From NCBI GenBank assembly GCA_036262035.1, contig DATAJS010000032.1, forward strand, positions 248,001 through 312,000: 64,000 bases of DNA. Direction: 5' to 3'. Position numbers and translations under genes: made by a program. Position 1 is the first letter of the stretch. Every line of letters begins with the position of its first letter. This document shows positions 1-8,496 of the stretch, in pieces. The notes beneath the pieces are model-generated. The model was not told the DNA's origin. It saw nothing but the letters and a program-made list of their open reading frames with translations, and did not search any database. This DNA comes from Burkholderiales bacterium (GTDB lineage: Bacteria > Pseudomonadota > Gammaproteobacteria > Burkholderiales > SG8-41).

Positions 1-624
1 CTGCCGCCGGGCGTGTCCGTTCAGTGGTCGGGGCAGTTCGAGTATCTGGAGCGGGCGGCGCAGCGCCTGAAGGTCGTGGTGCCCTTCACGCTGATGATCA
101 TCTTCGTCCTGCTCTTTCTCACCTTCAGTCGCGCCGGCGAAGCGGCGCTCATCATGAGCGCGCTGCCGTTCGCGCTCGTCGGCGGCATCTGGTACGTGTT
201 CCTGCTCGGCCATCATCTTTCGGTCGCCAGCGCGATCGGTTTCATCGCGCTCGCGGGGCTCGCCGCGGAATTCGGTGTCGTCATGCTGGTCTACATCCGG
301 CACGCCCTCGACGCGCGGCTCGCGGCAGGCGCACCGAATACACGCGAGACGCTGCTGGCCGCGATCGAGGAAGGCGCGGTGCTGCGCGTCCGGCCGAAGG
401 CGATGACCGTCGCGGTGATCGTCGCAGGCCTGGCGCCGATCATGTGGTCCGACGGCACGGGCGCGGAGATCATGCAGCGCATCGCCGCGCCGATGATCGG
501 CGGCATGATCACCGCTCCGCTGCTCTCGATGTTCGTCATACCCGCGGCTTACCTGCTCATGCGCCAGCCGCGTTTCCATCGTCGTTTGTTCAACCACGTA
601 GCAACCACAGGAGAAGTACGATGA
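1..624 (+). CDS. cusA: CusA/CzcA-family heavy-metal RND efflux pump, C-terminal part
   Basis: The frame is open from the first base, so the start lies outside the window; 207 residues remain. The inner-membrane RND subunit uses proton motive force to drive metal ions out through a CusCBA-type tripartite pump. Seen here: the last cluster of transmembrane segments (about residues 25-45, 55-75, 80-98, 130-150, 160-180) and the typical tail with [18 protein letters not shown] followed by [16 protein letters not shown], which matches the Cu/Ag subfamily (CusA) better than CzcA. The stop overlaps the next start as ATGA, so it is translationally coupled to the CusF-like gene, which supports a copper/silver role. 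Metal specificity is inferred, since the substrate-binding methionines lie upstream of the window. Confidence 0.9.
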   Translation: MPPGVSVQWSGQFEYLERAAQRLKVVVPFTLMIIFVLLFLTFSRAGEAALIMSALPFALVGGIWYVFLLGHHLSVASAIGFIALAGLAAEFGVVMLVYIRHALDARLAAGAPNTRETLLAAIEEGAVLRVRPKAMTVAVIVAGLAPIMWSDGTGAEIMQRIAAPMIGGMITAPLLSMFVIPAAYLLMRQPRFHRRLFNHVATTGEVR

Positions 625-962
625 AAGCAGTCGTTTTCACAATCGCGTTCGCCGGCAGCATCGCCACCGTTCACGCGGGCGACATGAAAGGCATGGACAT
701 GAAGGACATGTCCCCGTCGCAGATGGCCAAGGACGCCAAGCCCGGCAAACACATTGCCAAAGGCACGGTGAAAAGCGTCGACGCCAAGGCGCAGACCGTG
801 ACGCTGGATCACGAGCCCGTGAAAAGCATGAGCTGGCCTGCGATGACCATGACCTTCAAGGTCCGGGACAAGGCTGTCATGGAGAAGCTCGCGCAAGGCA
901 AGAAGGTCACAGTCGAGTTCGAGCAGCGCGGCAAGGACTACGTCATCACGAGCGCCAAATAG
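621..962 (+). CDS. cusF: CusF-like periplasmic copper-binding protein
   Basis: 113 residues. An N-terminal signal peptide (about residues 1-20, ending VHA) is followed by a Met-rich stretch ([12 protein letters not shown]) and a small OB-fold domain of the CusF/CusF_Ec type. The copper site is visible as [11 protein letters not shown], giving the Trp and two Met residues that bind Cu(I) in CusF. In E. coli CusF hands Cu(I)/Ag(I) to the CusCBA pump, and the ATGA overlap with the upstream cusA end fits that job. A ribosome-binding AGGAG lies at 609-613. Identification of the family is firm; the partner is inferred from position. Confidence 0.9.
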   Translation: MKAVVFTIAFAGSIATVHAGDMKGMDMKDMSPSQMAKDAKPGKHIAKGTVKSVDAKAQTVTLDHEPVKSMSWPAMTMTFKVRDKAVMEKLAQGKKVTVEFEQRGKDYVITSAK

Positions 963-963
963 C

Positions 964-1080
964 CCCATCACGCGTGGCATAGGGCCCCACGCGCCGCCGG
1001 GATACCGGAGCGATATGCCGGCGTTCGGAGGACGGCTGAGCGATGCCGAGATCGCCGCCGTTCTGGCCTTTATCAAGAGC
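964..1080 (+). pseudogene. 3' remnant of a class I cytochrome c gene
   Basis: Reading from 964 in the frame that includes ATG 1015 gives a peptide with HAPPGYRSDMPAFGG and then LSDAEIAAVLAFIKS. This is the classic C-terminal end of a class I cytochrome c, with the axial-ligand Met in MPAFGG. No haem motif (CxxCH) is present upstream: the frame runs back straight into the cusF stop, so the 5' part of the gene has been lost. The frame runs on without meaning into the next gene. It looks like a deletion scar between cusF and the intact cytochrome c gene. It could be a translated small peptide, but I see no ribosome-binding site supporting that. Confidence 0.7.
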
Positions 1081-1100
1081 GCGGATACAAGGAGCTCAGG

Positions 1101-1802
1101 ATGTTTCGGATTATCGCTGGTACTCTGACGGCTTCGCTGGTCATGATCGCTGCGCCGGTCGCGGCCGCGGCGGGTGACACATCGCGAGGCGCGAAACTGT
1201 TTCAGCAATGTGCCGCCTGTCATTCCACGAAGCCTGGCGAGCACCTGACCGGGCCCAGCCTGGCGCATGCGTGGGGTCAGCGCGCGGCCTCCAGCAAGGA
1301 CTTCCTGCGCTACTCCGACGCACTCAAACGTTCCGCCGTGACTTGGAACGAGAAGACGCTCGACCAATGGCTGGCCGGTCCCGGCCGGTTCGTTCCGGGA
1401 AACGCCATGACGTTCCCGGGCATCAAGGACCCGGGTGCTCGGCAGGATCTCATCGCGTACTTGAAAGCGGTCGCCGAGAACTCCGCGCCCACCGCCACCG
1501 GAAAACAGGAAGGCGGCATGATGATGGGCCGCTCCCAGCGGGCGAATCTGAAGAAGGCCGGCGCCGATTCGCAGGTGCTGTCCGCATCTCACTGTCGCGA
1601 CACCTACACGATCAGAACCGCGAACGGCACCGTGCACAAGGTGTGGGAATACAACTTACGCCTGAAAACCGACTCGAGCGGGGATGGGCCGCAACCCGGA
1701 AAGCCTGTCATTGTGGGGTCCGGCATGATGGGCGACCGAGTGTCGCTCGTGTTCGCCTCTCCCGCTGAAATCAGCGGCTTCATCAAGGCGTCGTGCAACT
1801 GA
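1101..1802 (+). CDS. Periplasmic c-type cytochrome with C-terminal extension
   Basis: 233 residues. Signal peptide residues 1-24 (ending AAAAG). The haem-binding motif CAACH is at residues 37-41, and the distal Met probably lies in PGNAMTFPG (about residue 100), giving a normal cytochrome c class I fold up to about residue 125 (ARQDLIAYLKAVAE). The remaining ~100 residues form a separate, unrecognised domain with a Met-rich start (GGMMMG), a HCRDTY segment and a last-residue-but-one Cys. Such proteins sit beside copper efflux genes in many betaproteobacteria and probably act in periplasmic electron transfer linked to copper handling, which is inference. Ribosome-binding site AAGGAGC lies at 1089-1095. 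Confidence 0.85.
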   Translation: MFRIIAGTLTASLVMIAAPVAAAAGDTSRGAKLFQQCAACHSTKPGEHLTGPSLAHAWGQRAASSKDFLRYSDALKRSAVTWNEKTLDQWLAGPGRFVPGNAMTFPGIKDPGARQDLIAYLKAVAENSAPTATGKQEGGMMMGRSQRANLKKAGADSQVLSASHCRDTYTIRTANGTVHKVWEYNLRLKTDSSGDGPQPGKPVIVGSGMMGDRVSLVFASPAEISGFIKASCN

Positions 1803-1805
1803 GGG

Positions 1806-2114
1806 CTCGATCTGCACGGTAACGTGTCCGATCCCGAAAGTGCTGGTGGAGCTCGTGCGCCGCGTCCTCAACAGATACATCATTCCCCGGCATAAGCTGC
1901 AACGAGCGGCGGAATGCGAAGCTCGAGCCAGCGCAGCAGGCTATGCGGGATGCGCGCGCAATGACAACAACGCCGAGGACCGCGCCGTGAGCCCGGATGC
2001 GAATTCGACCACGAACATCACGACGTTGATCGCGAGGACGGTTCGAAAGGTCGAAGCCTGCCGGTCTCGCAGCGCTTCGATCGGGCACCCCTTGTCGTTA
2101 CAGCAATCAGTCAT
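1806..2114 (-). pseudogene. Cation diffusion facilitator (CDF) transporter gene, middle deleted
   Basis: The minus strand starts at ATG 2114 with MTDCCNDKGCPIEALRDRQA, then a first transmembrane segment (VLAINVVMFVVEFASGLTA) and RSSALLS. This is the N-terminus of a CDF/CzcD-type metal exporter. It stops at 1941 after 57 codons. The C-terminal end of the same family follows closer to 1806: DAAHELHQHF in one frame continuing as FGIGHVTVQIEP in another. About 220 residues of the middle (metal site and remaining helices) are missing and there is one frameshift, so the gene is dead. It points the opposite way to the copper genes. Confidence 0.75.
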
Positions 2115-2319
2115 TTCGACTCTCCGATGCGGCCTCTGCGGCGTGCCCGAGACGGCGCGTGCCCCACACGAACGAATGCAGACGGCCGCTTAAGGAGCGA
2201 TCACACCATTATCGCGAATCGCAAAGGCGCCGGACACCGACCCGCGCGATACGAATGTCAAGCGGCCGATCGTTCGATCGCCGATTCCTGTGGCACCATG
2301 CGGGCCGCGAGTTCGGCCG

Positions 2320-2341
2320 CCGTCTGCTGTGCAGCAGACGG
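2320..2341. repeat. Perfect 10-bp inverted repeat upstream of the MFS gene
   Basis: CCGTCTGCTG, two bases, then CAGCAGACGG. It ends about 35 bp before the GTG start of the broken MFS gene. It has no U-run, so it is more like an operator or recombination site than a terminator. The rest of 2115-2375 holds nothing else I can support. Confidence 0.4.
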
Positions 2342-2375
2342 GGCATGGCTACAACAATAGTGGTGACGAGATACG

Positions 2376-3560
2376 GTGAACCGCAATTTATGGCTGATGG
2401 CCGCAGCTCAAGGCCTTTTTCTCACGAACAATGTGGTATTCGTCGCGATCAACGGTCTGGTCGGTCTGTCGCTCGCACCCTACCCCTGGATGGCGACCCT
2501 GCCCATCATGGGTTACGTCGTCGGCGGCGCGCTGTCCACGGGTCCGGTGGCATGGTCGCAGGCGCGTTGGGGCCGCAAGGTTTCCTTTCAGCTCGGACTC
2601 GCCGTGGCAGTGTTTTCCGCCCTGCTTGCAGCGTATGCGGCGACCAGCGCCGATTTCTGGCTGCTCGTGACCGCGACGATGCTGGCCGGCTACTACAGCG
2701 CGAACGGTCAGCTGTACCGCTTCGCCGCCGCGGAGCTTGCCCGGCCTGAGTATCGTCATCGCGCCGTTTCGATCGTCCTCGCCGGCGGACTCGCGGGCGG
2801 CGTAATCGGCCCCAGTCTCGCGCAATGGACACAGCACATGACGCAGGCGCCCTTCGTAGGCGCCTACGTCGCGCTGTCGGTCCTCGCGCTCGTTTCCGCA
2901 GGCGTCATCTCGCTCGTTCAATTCCCGGTCCCGCTTTCGAAGAACAGGCAGTCCGCCGAAGGACGGCCGCTCTCCGTGATCATGCGCCAGCCCGTGTTCG
3001 TCGTGAGCACGCTGGCCGCCGCGGTCAGCTATGGGGTCATGAACATGCTGATGGCCGCGTCGCCGATCGCCATGAAGATGTGCGGACATGCGTTCAGCGA
3101 CGCCGCACTGGTGCTGCAATAGCACGTCGTCGGGATGTTCGCACCAGGTTTTTTTACCGGCCGCCTGATCACCCGGTTTGGAGAGATCCCGGTCCTCTTC
3201 GCGGGCCTGGTCCTCAACGTGATGTGCATCGCCGCCGCGCTGGCGGGCAACGACGTCCCGCATTTCGTCGCCTCGATGTTCCTGCTGGGCGTCGGCTGGA
3301 ATTTCCTCTTTACGGCGGGCACCTCGCTGTCGCTGAAGGCGTATCGACCGGAAGAACGGGACAAGACCCAGGCCGCGATCAATCTCTGCGTGTTCGGCAT
3401 GATGATGGTGTCCTCGTTCTCCTCGGGCGCGTTGGTCACCACGCAAGGCTGGACACTGCTCAGCTACGTCTCATTGCTTCTCGTCGTCGTGGCCGCCGTC
3501 GGCGTGCTCTGGTATGCGCTTTCGGTGTCCTCGCGACGCACCGCCGTCAATCCACGCTGA
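2376..3560 (+). pseudogene. Major facilitator superfamily transporter, amber-interrupted
   Basis: GTG start at 2376. One frame runs for 393 residues to 3560 except for a single TAG at 3120-3122 (codon 249). The sequence around it reads DAALVLQ-stop-HVVGMFAPGFFTGRLI; a Trp (TGG) is the usual residue before HVVGMF in this MFS group, so a TGG to TAG change is the simplest cause. Both halves carry normal MFS helices: about six before the stop, the rest after, with the loop NPR-less and charged ends typical of 12-TM exporters. Without suppression only the first half would be made. It may be a sequencing error, but neighbouring genes are also decayed, which favours real inactivation. Confidence 0.8.
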
Positions 3561-3565
3561 TCCCG

Positions 3566-5638
3566 CTAGAGCTCCACGACGATATTGCCCGCCGCGTCGC
3601 AGACCGCGCGCGCATCGGGCGGCACGATCAGCGTCGACGACGGCTCTTCCACGATCGCCGGTCCGACGATCGTCTCAAAGGCGGCCAGCGCCGAGCGCTC
3701 GCAGACCGGCACGTCCGCATACGCTTTCCGTGCCGGCACCCACGCGCGACGCACACCCTTGCGGGCGTCGCCTGTCGACGCCTGGGGTCCCGCGGTATTC
3801 AGGCGTCCGCCGCCCGTGGCCGCGGAGACCGCGACGCGGATGTTGATGATCTCGATGTTCGCAACCGGAGGCACTTTCATGAACATCCGGCGATACGCCT
3901 CCAGGAAAGCCTCGCGCAGCGCGGCTTCGGAATCGTGCGTATAAGGTCCTGCCGGCAACGAGGTCACGAGCTCGAATCCCTGCCCGACGAAACGCATGTC
4001 GGCCGAACGTGCGACCGAGGTCGCAGCGCTTCCCGCCAGCGTCTTTTCGATCACCGCTTGCGCTTCGCGCTCCAGCGCGGTGTAGGCGGACTCGAGCGCG
4101 CGCCAGTCGAGCTCGTCGAGGCGCGCGGTAAGTGTTCCTACGCGATCGATGCGCGCAGGCGCCATGAGAAGCCCGAGCGCCGAAGCGACGCCGGCGCCCG
4201 GCGGACAGATCACGCGCTTTATACCTAGCCGGCGCGCGACCTCGCATCCGTGCAGCGGTCCTCCCCCGCCGGTGACGAGCAGCGCAAAGCGGTCGGCACT
4301 GTGGCCGCGCTCGGCGATGTGGACCCGTGCGGCCGCAGCCATGTTCTCGTTGACGACCGAGTGGATGCCCCACGCGAGCTCGGGCCCGTCGAGCCGCGAG
4401 GCCTTCGCCAAAGGGTCGATCGCGCGCGTCGCTGCCGCGGGGTCGATGGGCATCGTCCCGCCCGCAAAATTCGCCGCATCGAGATAGCCGAGCGTCAGGT
4501 TGGCGTCCGTCACTGTCGCATCGTTGCCGCCGCGCCGGTAGCACGCCGGCCCGGGCGCCGCGCCGGCGCTGCGCGGACCCACCTTGAGCAGCCCGAGCGT
4601 ATCGATAGCCGCGATGCTTCCACCGCCGGCGCCGATCTCGATCAGCTCCACCGTGGAAATGTTCAACGGAAGGCCGCTGCCTTCGGCGAAGCGCTTTTGA
4701 CGCCCCGCTTCGAAGCGGTAGGCGATCAGCGGCTGACCTCCATCGATGATGGAGAGCTTCGCGGTCGTGCCGCCCATATCGAACGCGAGCACATCGGACA
4801 CGTCCGAGCGCGCGCCGAAGAACGCCCCGGCCAGCGCACCGGCCGCCGGCCCCGATTCGAGGAGCTGGATCGGGACGCGCTTCGCCTCGTCGATGTGGGT
4901 CAGACCGCCGTTGGAGAGCATCATGAAAAGCGGCGCGGAGATGCCGAGCGCCGCGATCTCGCGGCTCATGAGCTCGAGATAGCTGTCCGCGAGCGGCTTG
5001 ATGTAGGCGTTGGCGACGGTGGTCGACGCGCGCTCGAACTCGCGGATCTGCGGCGACACATCGCTCGAAAGCGAGACGAACAGCTCCGGGTACGCGCTGC
5101 GCAGCAACTCGGCCGCGCGGCGCTCGTGGGCGGGATTGGCGTACGCATGAAGGAAGACGACCGCGACCGAAGCCACGCCGGCGTCGCGCAGCTCTTGCGC
5201 CCGGGCGAGCAGTGCTTGCTCGTCCAGCGCTATCTCGGGCCGGCCATCGACCGTCGTGCGCTCGGGCACCTCGAGGCGCAACGCCCGACGCACGAGCGGC
5301 TTCGGCAGGTCGATGAAGAGATCGTAGAGCTCGTACTTGTGCTCGCGTCCCAGCTCGAGCGTGTCGCGAAATCCGGCAGTCGTGATCAGGCCCGTCAGCG
5401 CGCCCTTGCGCTCGATCAGCGCGTTGGTGAAGAGCGTCGTCGCATGGACCACGCGCACGACCTGCGAGTACGGAATCTCGCGCTGGCCGAAGAGGCGCCG
5501 GATGCCGCTGACGACGCCTTCGTGCGGCGCATGCGGCGTCGTGAGCTCCTTGTGGCTCAGCGACTGCGCGCGCGCATGGTCGTAGACGACGATGTCGGTG
5601 AACGTGCCGCCGATGTCGATGGCGAGTGAATAGGTCAT
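3566..5638 (-). CDS. hyuA: Hydantoinase/oxoprolinase subunit A (N-methylhydantoinase A family)
   Basis: 690 residues, normal for HyuA. The N-terminus carries the ASKHA ATPase phosphate-loop motif DIGGTFTDIVVYD (residues 8-20), and later FDMGGTTAKLSIID (about 290) and GGGSIAAID (about 335) complete the Hydant_A_N/Hydantoinase_A pattern. With HyuB it makes an ATP-dependent hydrolase opening a cyclic amide ring (hydantoin, N-methylhydantoin, 5-oxoproline-like, or acetone-carboxylase-related substrates). The substrate cannot be read from sequence. It lies downstream of hyuB on the same strand, separated by 114 bp containing an inverted repeat. Confidence 0.92.
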   Translation of the reverse strand: MTYSLAIDIGGTFTDIVVYDHARAQSLSHKELTTPHAPHEGVVSGIRRLFGQREIPYSQVVRVVHATTLFTNALIERKGALTGLITTAGFRDTLELGREHKYELYDLFIDLPKPLVRRALRLEVPERTTVDGRPEIALDEQALLARAQELRDAGVASVAVVFLHAYANPAHERRAAELLRSAYPELFVSLSSDVSPQIREFERASTTVANAYIKPLADSYLELMSREIAALGISAPLFMMLSNGGLTHIDEAKRVPIQLLESGPAAGALAGAFFGARSDVSDVLAFDMGGTTAKLSIIDGGQPLIAYRFEAGRQKRFAEGSGLPLNISTVELIEIGAGGGSIAAIDTLGLLKVGPRSAGAAPGPACYRRGGNDATVTDANLTLGYLDAANFAGGTMPIDPAAATRAIDPLAKASRLDGPELAWGIHSVVNENMAAAARVHIAERGHSADRFALLVTGGGGPLHGCEVARRLGIKRVICPPGAGVASALGLLMAPARIDRVGTLTARLDELDWRALESAYTALEREAQAVIEKTLAGSAATSVARSADMRFVGQGFELVTSLPAGPYTHDSEAALREAFLEAYRRMFMKVPPVANIEIINIRVAVSAATGGGRLNTAGPQASTGDARKGVRRAWVPARKAYADVPVCERSALAAFETIVGPAIVEEPSSTLIVPPDARAVCDAAGNIVVEL

Positions 5639-5655
5639 TTAGGCACTTTGATCAA

Positions 5656-5747
5656 GTCATTGCGAGGAGCGCAAGCGACGAAGCAATCCCGGAGCGTCCG
5701 CTCCGTGCGCCACGAGATCGCCGCGTCGCTTCGCTCCTCGCGATGAC
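5656..5747. repeat. Dispersed inverted repeat of the TTGCGAGGAGCG type
   Basis: Left arm begins GTCATTGCGAGGAGCGCAAG; right arm ends CTTCGCTCCTCGCGATGAC; the arms are about 32 bases, imperfect, with about 28 bases between them. This sequence family (GTCATTGCGAGGAGCG...CGCTCCTCGCAATGAC) is a recurrent intergenic palindrome in many unrelated bacterial genomes. It sits inside the hyuB-hyuA gap and could form a large hairpin in their shared transcript, lowering expression of the downstream hyuA or protecting the upstream message. Confidence 0.75.
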
Positions 5748-5752
5748 ACCTC

Positions 5753-7357
5753 CTAAACATAACCGTCGGCGCGGTCGCTCTCGACGAGCGCGTCGGGACG
5801 CTCGGCAGGCGGCCCGTAGCCGCCGCCGCCCGGCGTCCTGAGCTCGATCGTCGCGCCGCATTCGACGACGTGCTGCGCCTTGGGGTCGACGCGCTTGCCG
5901 TTGATCAGCACTTCCCCCGGCGCGCCCGCCTCGCCTCCGGCAACGCCGGCGGGCGCCGCCTCGGCACGCGTGCGCTCGGCCAGGAAGGTCGCGATCGCCG
6001 GCGCTTTCGACGTCGACTCGAACAGGATCTCCTGGCCCGTCCCGCCGCGGTATCGACCCTTGCCGCCGGTGCCTGTGCGGAACCGTCGATGGCGCACCTT
6101 GAGCGGCGCGAGCTTCTCGATCATCTCGACCGGGGTCGACGAGATGTTGCTCGGCCAGCTCAGCACATTGGCGCCGTCGCGATCGTGAGCCGCGCCGTAG
6201 CCGCCGTTCATGAAGAAGAGGTTGGCGAACGTCCTGCCTTCCGGATTCACGCCGGAGAGATTGATGCACCACAGCGGCGAGCCTACCGTCGCCATCACCT
6301 TGTCGGGCATCGCTTCGGCGAGCGCACTGATCACCATCATCGGCAGGAAATGTCCGATGAGCGCGCGCGCGCCACCCGCGGCGGGGTGCCGCGAATTCAG
6401 GATCGATCCTTCCGGCGCGGTGATCCGGATCGGCCGCAGGACGCCGTCGTTGTTGGGCACCTCGGGCGAGAGCACCGCCTTCACGCCGTACGCGGTATAC
6501 GCGATCGTGTACGCGAGGCACACGTTGATCGAGCGCAGCACCTGCGGCGCCGAGCCGGTGAAGTCGATGTCGAGCGCATCGCCGCGCACCGTCATCTTCA
6601 TCCTGAGCTCGATCGGCTCGGCGAAGCCGTCGCTGACCGCGGTGTGTGCATAGACGCCGTCGGGCAGCGCCCGGATCGCGTTGCGGATCGCAGCCTCGGA
6701 GCGGCTGTGGATCTCGTCGGCCAGGGCTTCGAGCGAGCCCAGGCCCTGCTCGCTCATGAGGTCCATGAGCCGCCGCTCCATCAGGTGCAGGCCGGTGAAC
6801 TGCGCGTAGAGGTCGCCCATCACCTGGTCGGGCACGCGCACGTTCTTACGCAGGATGCGCTCGAAGGTCTGGTCGATCTCGCCGCGGCGCATCACCTTCA
6901 TGATCGGAATCTGCAGCCCCTCTTCGAACACCTCCTTCGATTCGGCGGAACGGATCCTGCCGCCGATGTCCGGCGAGTGCGCGACCGACCCGGCGAAACC
7001 GACGATGCGCCCGTCCAGAAACACCGGCTTGGCGACCGTGATGTCCGGAAGGTGCCCGGTGCCCTGCCAGATGTCGTTGGTGATCAGGATGTCGCCGGGC
7101 TCGAGCGTCTCCGGCGGGAACTCGTCGAGAAAGTGGCGGATGGTGCGCGGCACGGTGCCGATGAACGACGGGATGCTGTCGTTGGCCTGCGCGATCGACT
7201 GGCCGCGCGCGTCGGTGAGCACGCACGCGAAATCGTTCGACTCGCGCACGATGGTGGAGAACGACGTGCGCACGAGCGCGGCCGCGGCCTCGTCGACGAT
7301 CGAGATGAGCCGCGTCCAGATCATCTCGAGCGTCACGGCGTTGAATGTCTGCTGCAT
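5753..7357 (-). CDS. hyuB: Hydantoinase/oxoprolinase subunit B (N-methylhydantoinase B family)
   Basis: 534 residues, full length for HyuB. The family signatures are visible: QSIAQANDSIPSFIGTVP near residue 54, then ITNDIWQGTGHLPDI near 108-122 and VRHRRFRTGTGGKGRYRGG near 425-443, ending with the usual GGGGYGPP motif. It pairs with HyuA to hydrolyse a cyclic amide at the cost of ATP. The start ATG at 7357 is preceded by GGAGAG. It is the first gene of the minus-strand pair and diverges from the thioredoxin-like gene. The substrate is not determined by sequence; adjacent amidase and Bug genes suggest scavenging of cyclic or linear amides. Confidence 0.92.
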   Translation of the reverse strand: MQQTFNAVTLEMIWTRLISIVDEAAAALVRTSFSTIVRESNDFACVLTDARGQSIAQANDSIPSFIGTVPRTIRHFLDEFPPETLEPGDILITNDIWQGTGHLPDITVAKPVFLDGRIVGFAGSVAHSPDIGGRIRSAESKEVFEEGLQIPIMKVMRRGEIDQTFERILRKNVRVPDQVMGDLYAQFTGLHLMERRLMDLMSEQGLGSLEALADEIHSRSEAAIRNAIRALPDGVYAHTAVSDGFAEPIELRMKMTVRGDALDIDFTGSAPQVLRSINVCLAYTIAYTAYGVKAVLSPEVPNNDGVLRPIRITAPEGSILNSRHPAAGGARALIGHFLPMMVISALAEAMPDKVMATVGSPLWCINLSGVNPEGRTFANLFFMNGGYGAAHDRDGANVLSWPSNISSTPVEMIEKLAPLKVRHRRFRTGTGGKGRYRGGTGQEILFESTSKAPAIATFLAERTRAEAAPAGVAGGEAGAPGEVLINGKRVDPKAQHVVECGATIELRTPGGGGYGPPAERPDALVESDRADGYV

Positions 7358-7425
7358 TGCCCGCTCTCCTGTGAATCGGTACGCGCCGTTACTATACTGG
7401 CCTCATCGATACTGGAGCATCCGGA

Positions 7426-8454
7426 GTGCTTGCGCAATTCCTCGTGCGGGGCTGTGCCGCGCTGATCACGCTGTGGGCATCCTGCGCGCCCGCCGCAACC
7501 GCGCCGTTCAATCCGAGTCCGCACGCGATCGACATCCCGGCGTGGTTCAAGCCGAGCTTCCTCGATTTCGGGGAAGAGATCGCCGACGCGGCGAAGCGCG
7601 GCAAGCGTGTCCTCGTCTACTTCGGCCAGGACGGCTGCCCGTACTGCCGCGAGCTCATGCGCGCCAATTTCGGCCAGAAGGACATCGCCGACAAGACGCG
7701 GCGCCACTTCGACGCGATCGCCGTGAACATCTGGGGCGATACCGAAGTCAAGTGGCTGGACCGCAAGACGTACACCGAGAAGAGCCTCGCGGCACTGCTG
7801 AAAGTGCAGTTCACGCCGACGCTGCTGTTCCTCGACGAGAAGGGGCAGGTCGTGCTGCGGCTGAACGGCTATTACCCGCCGCATCAGTTCTCGGTTGCGC
7901 TCGATTACGTCGCGGGCCGTCATGAAGCGCGCACATCGTTCCCGCAGTACCTCGCGGCCAACGCACGCGAGCAGGCGAGCGGCGTGCTGCACGACGAGCC
8001 GTTCTTCGTGAAACGGCCTTACGACCTCGCGCGCTCGCCACAACCCCGCAAACCGCTTGCAGTGCTGTTCGAACAGAAGGAATGCGCGGCATGCGACCAG
8101 CTCCACCGCGAGGGCTTCAAAACGCCATCGGTGCGTACCCGGCTCGGGGCGCTCGAAGTCGTGCGCCTCGAGCTCTTCGGCCGCGAGCCGGTCGTCACCC
8201 GCACCGGCGAAAAGCTCACGGAAGGAGAGTGGGCGCGGCGGCTGGGCGTCGCTTACGTTCCGACGATCGTGTTCTTCGACGCGGCCGGCAGGGAGGTGTT
8301 CCGCGTGGAAGGCTATCTGCGGCCCTTCCATCTCGAGTCGAGCTTCGAATACGTAACGTCCGGGAGCTACCGGAACGAACCGAGCTTTCAGCGCTACGTG
8401 CAACAGCGCGCGGAGAAGATCAGGAGGGCCGGGGGCAAAGTGCAGCTGTGGTAG
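7426..8454 (+). CDS. Periplasmic protein with two thioredoxin-like domains
   Basis: 342 residues. Signal peptide residues 1-24 (ending APAATA). First thioredoxin-fold domain about residues 40-165 with the redox motif DGCPYCREL (Cys71 and Cys74); second about 200-330 with ECAACDQL (Cys220 and Cys223) and the cis-Pro region YVPTIVFFD. This resembles SoxW/thioredoxin-2-fold (DUF255-neighbouring) proteins that reduce or transfer disulfides in the periplasm. Duplicated domains with different active-site dipeptides (PY and AA) suggest one relays electrons to the other, which is inference. GTG start at 7426 with a CCGGAG upstream; a TATACT box at 7393-7398 could be its -10 promoter element. Confidence 0.85.
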   Translation: MLAQFLVRGCAALITLWASCAPAATAPFNPSPHAIDIPAWFKPSFLDFGEEIADAAKRGKRVLVYFGQDGCPYCRELMRANFGQKDIADKTRRHFDAIAVNIWGDTEVKWLDRKTYTEKSLAALLKVQFTPTLLFLDEKGQVVLRLNGYYPPHQFSVALDYVAGRHEARTSFPQYLAANAREQASGVLHDEPFFVKRPYDLARSPQPRKPLAVLFEQKECAACDQLHREGFKTPSVRTRLGALEVVRLELFGREPVVTRTGEKLTEGEWARRLGVAYVPTIVFFDAAGREVFRVEGYLRPFHLESSFEYVTSGSYRNEPSFQRYVQQRAEKIRRAGGKVQLW

Positions 8455-8496
8455 CGGTCGTAGCGCGTGTATACATTCGCATACTATACTATGCAC

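Noticed and set aside
1015-1128. Small cytochrome-like ORF 1015-1128 as a functional gene
   Set aside because: No haem motif and no signal peptide; better explained as a 3' remnant.
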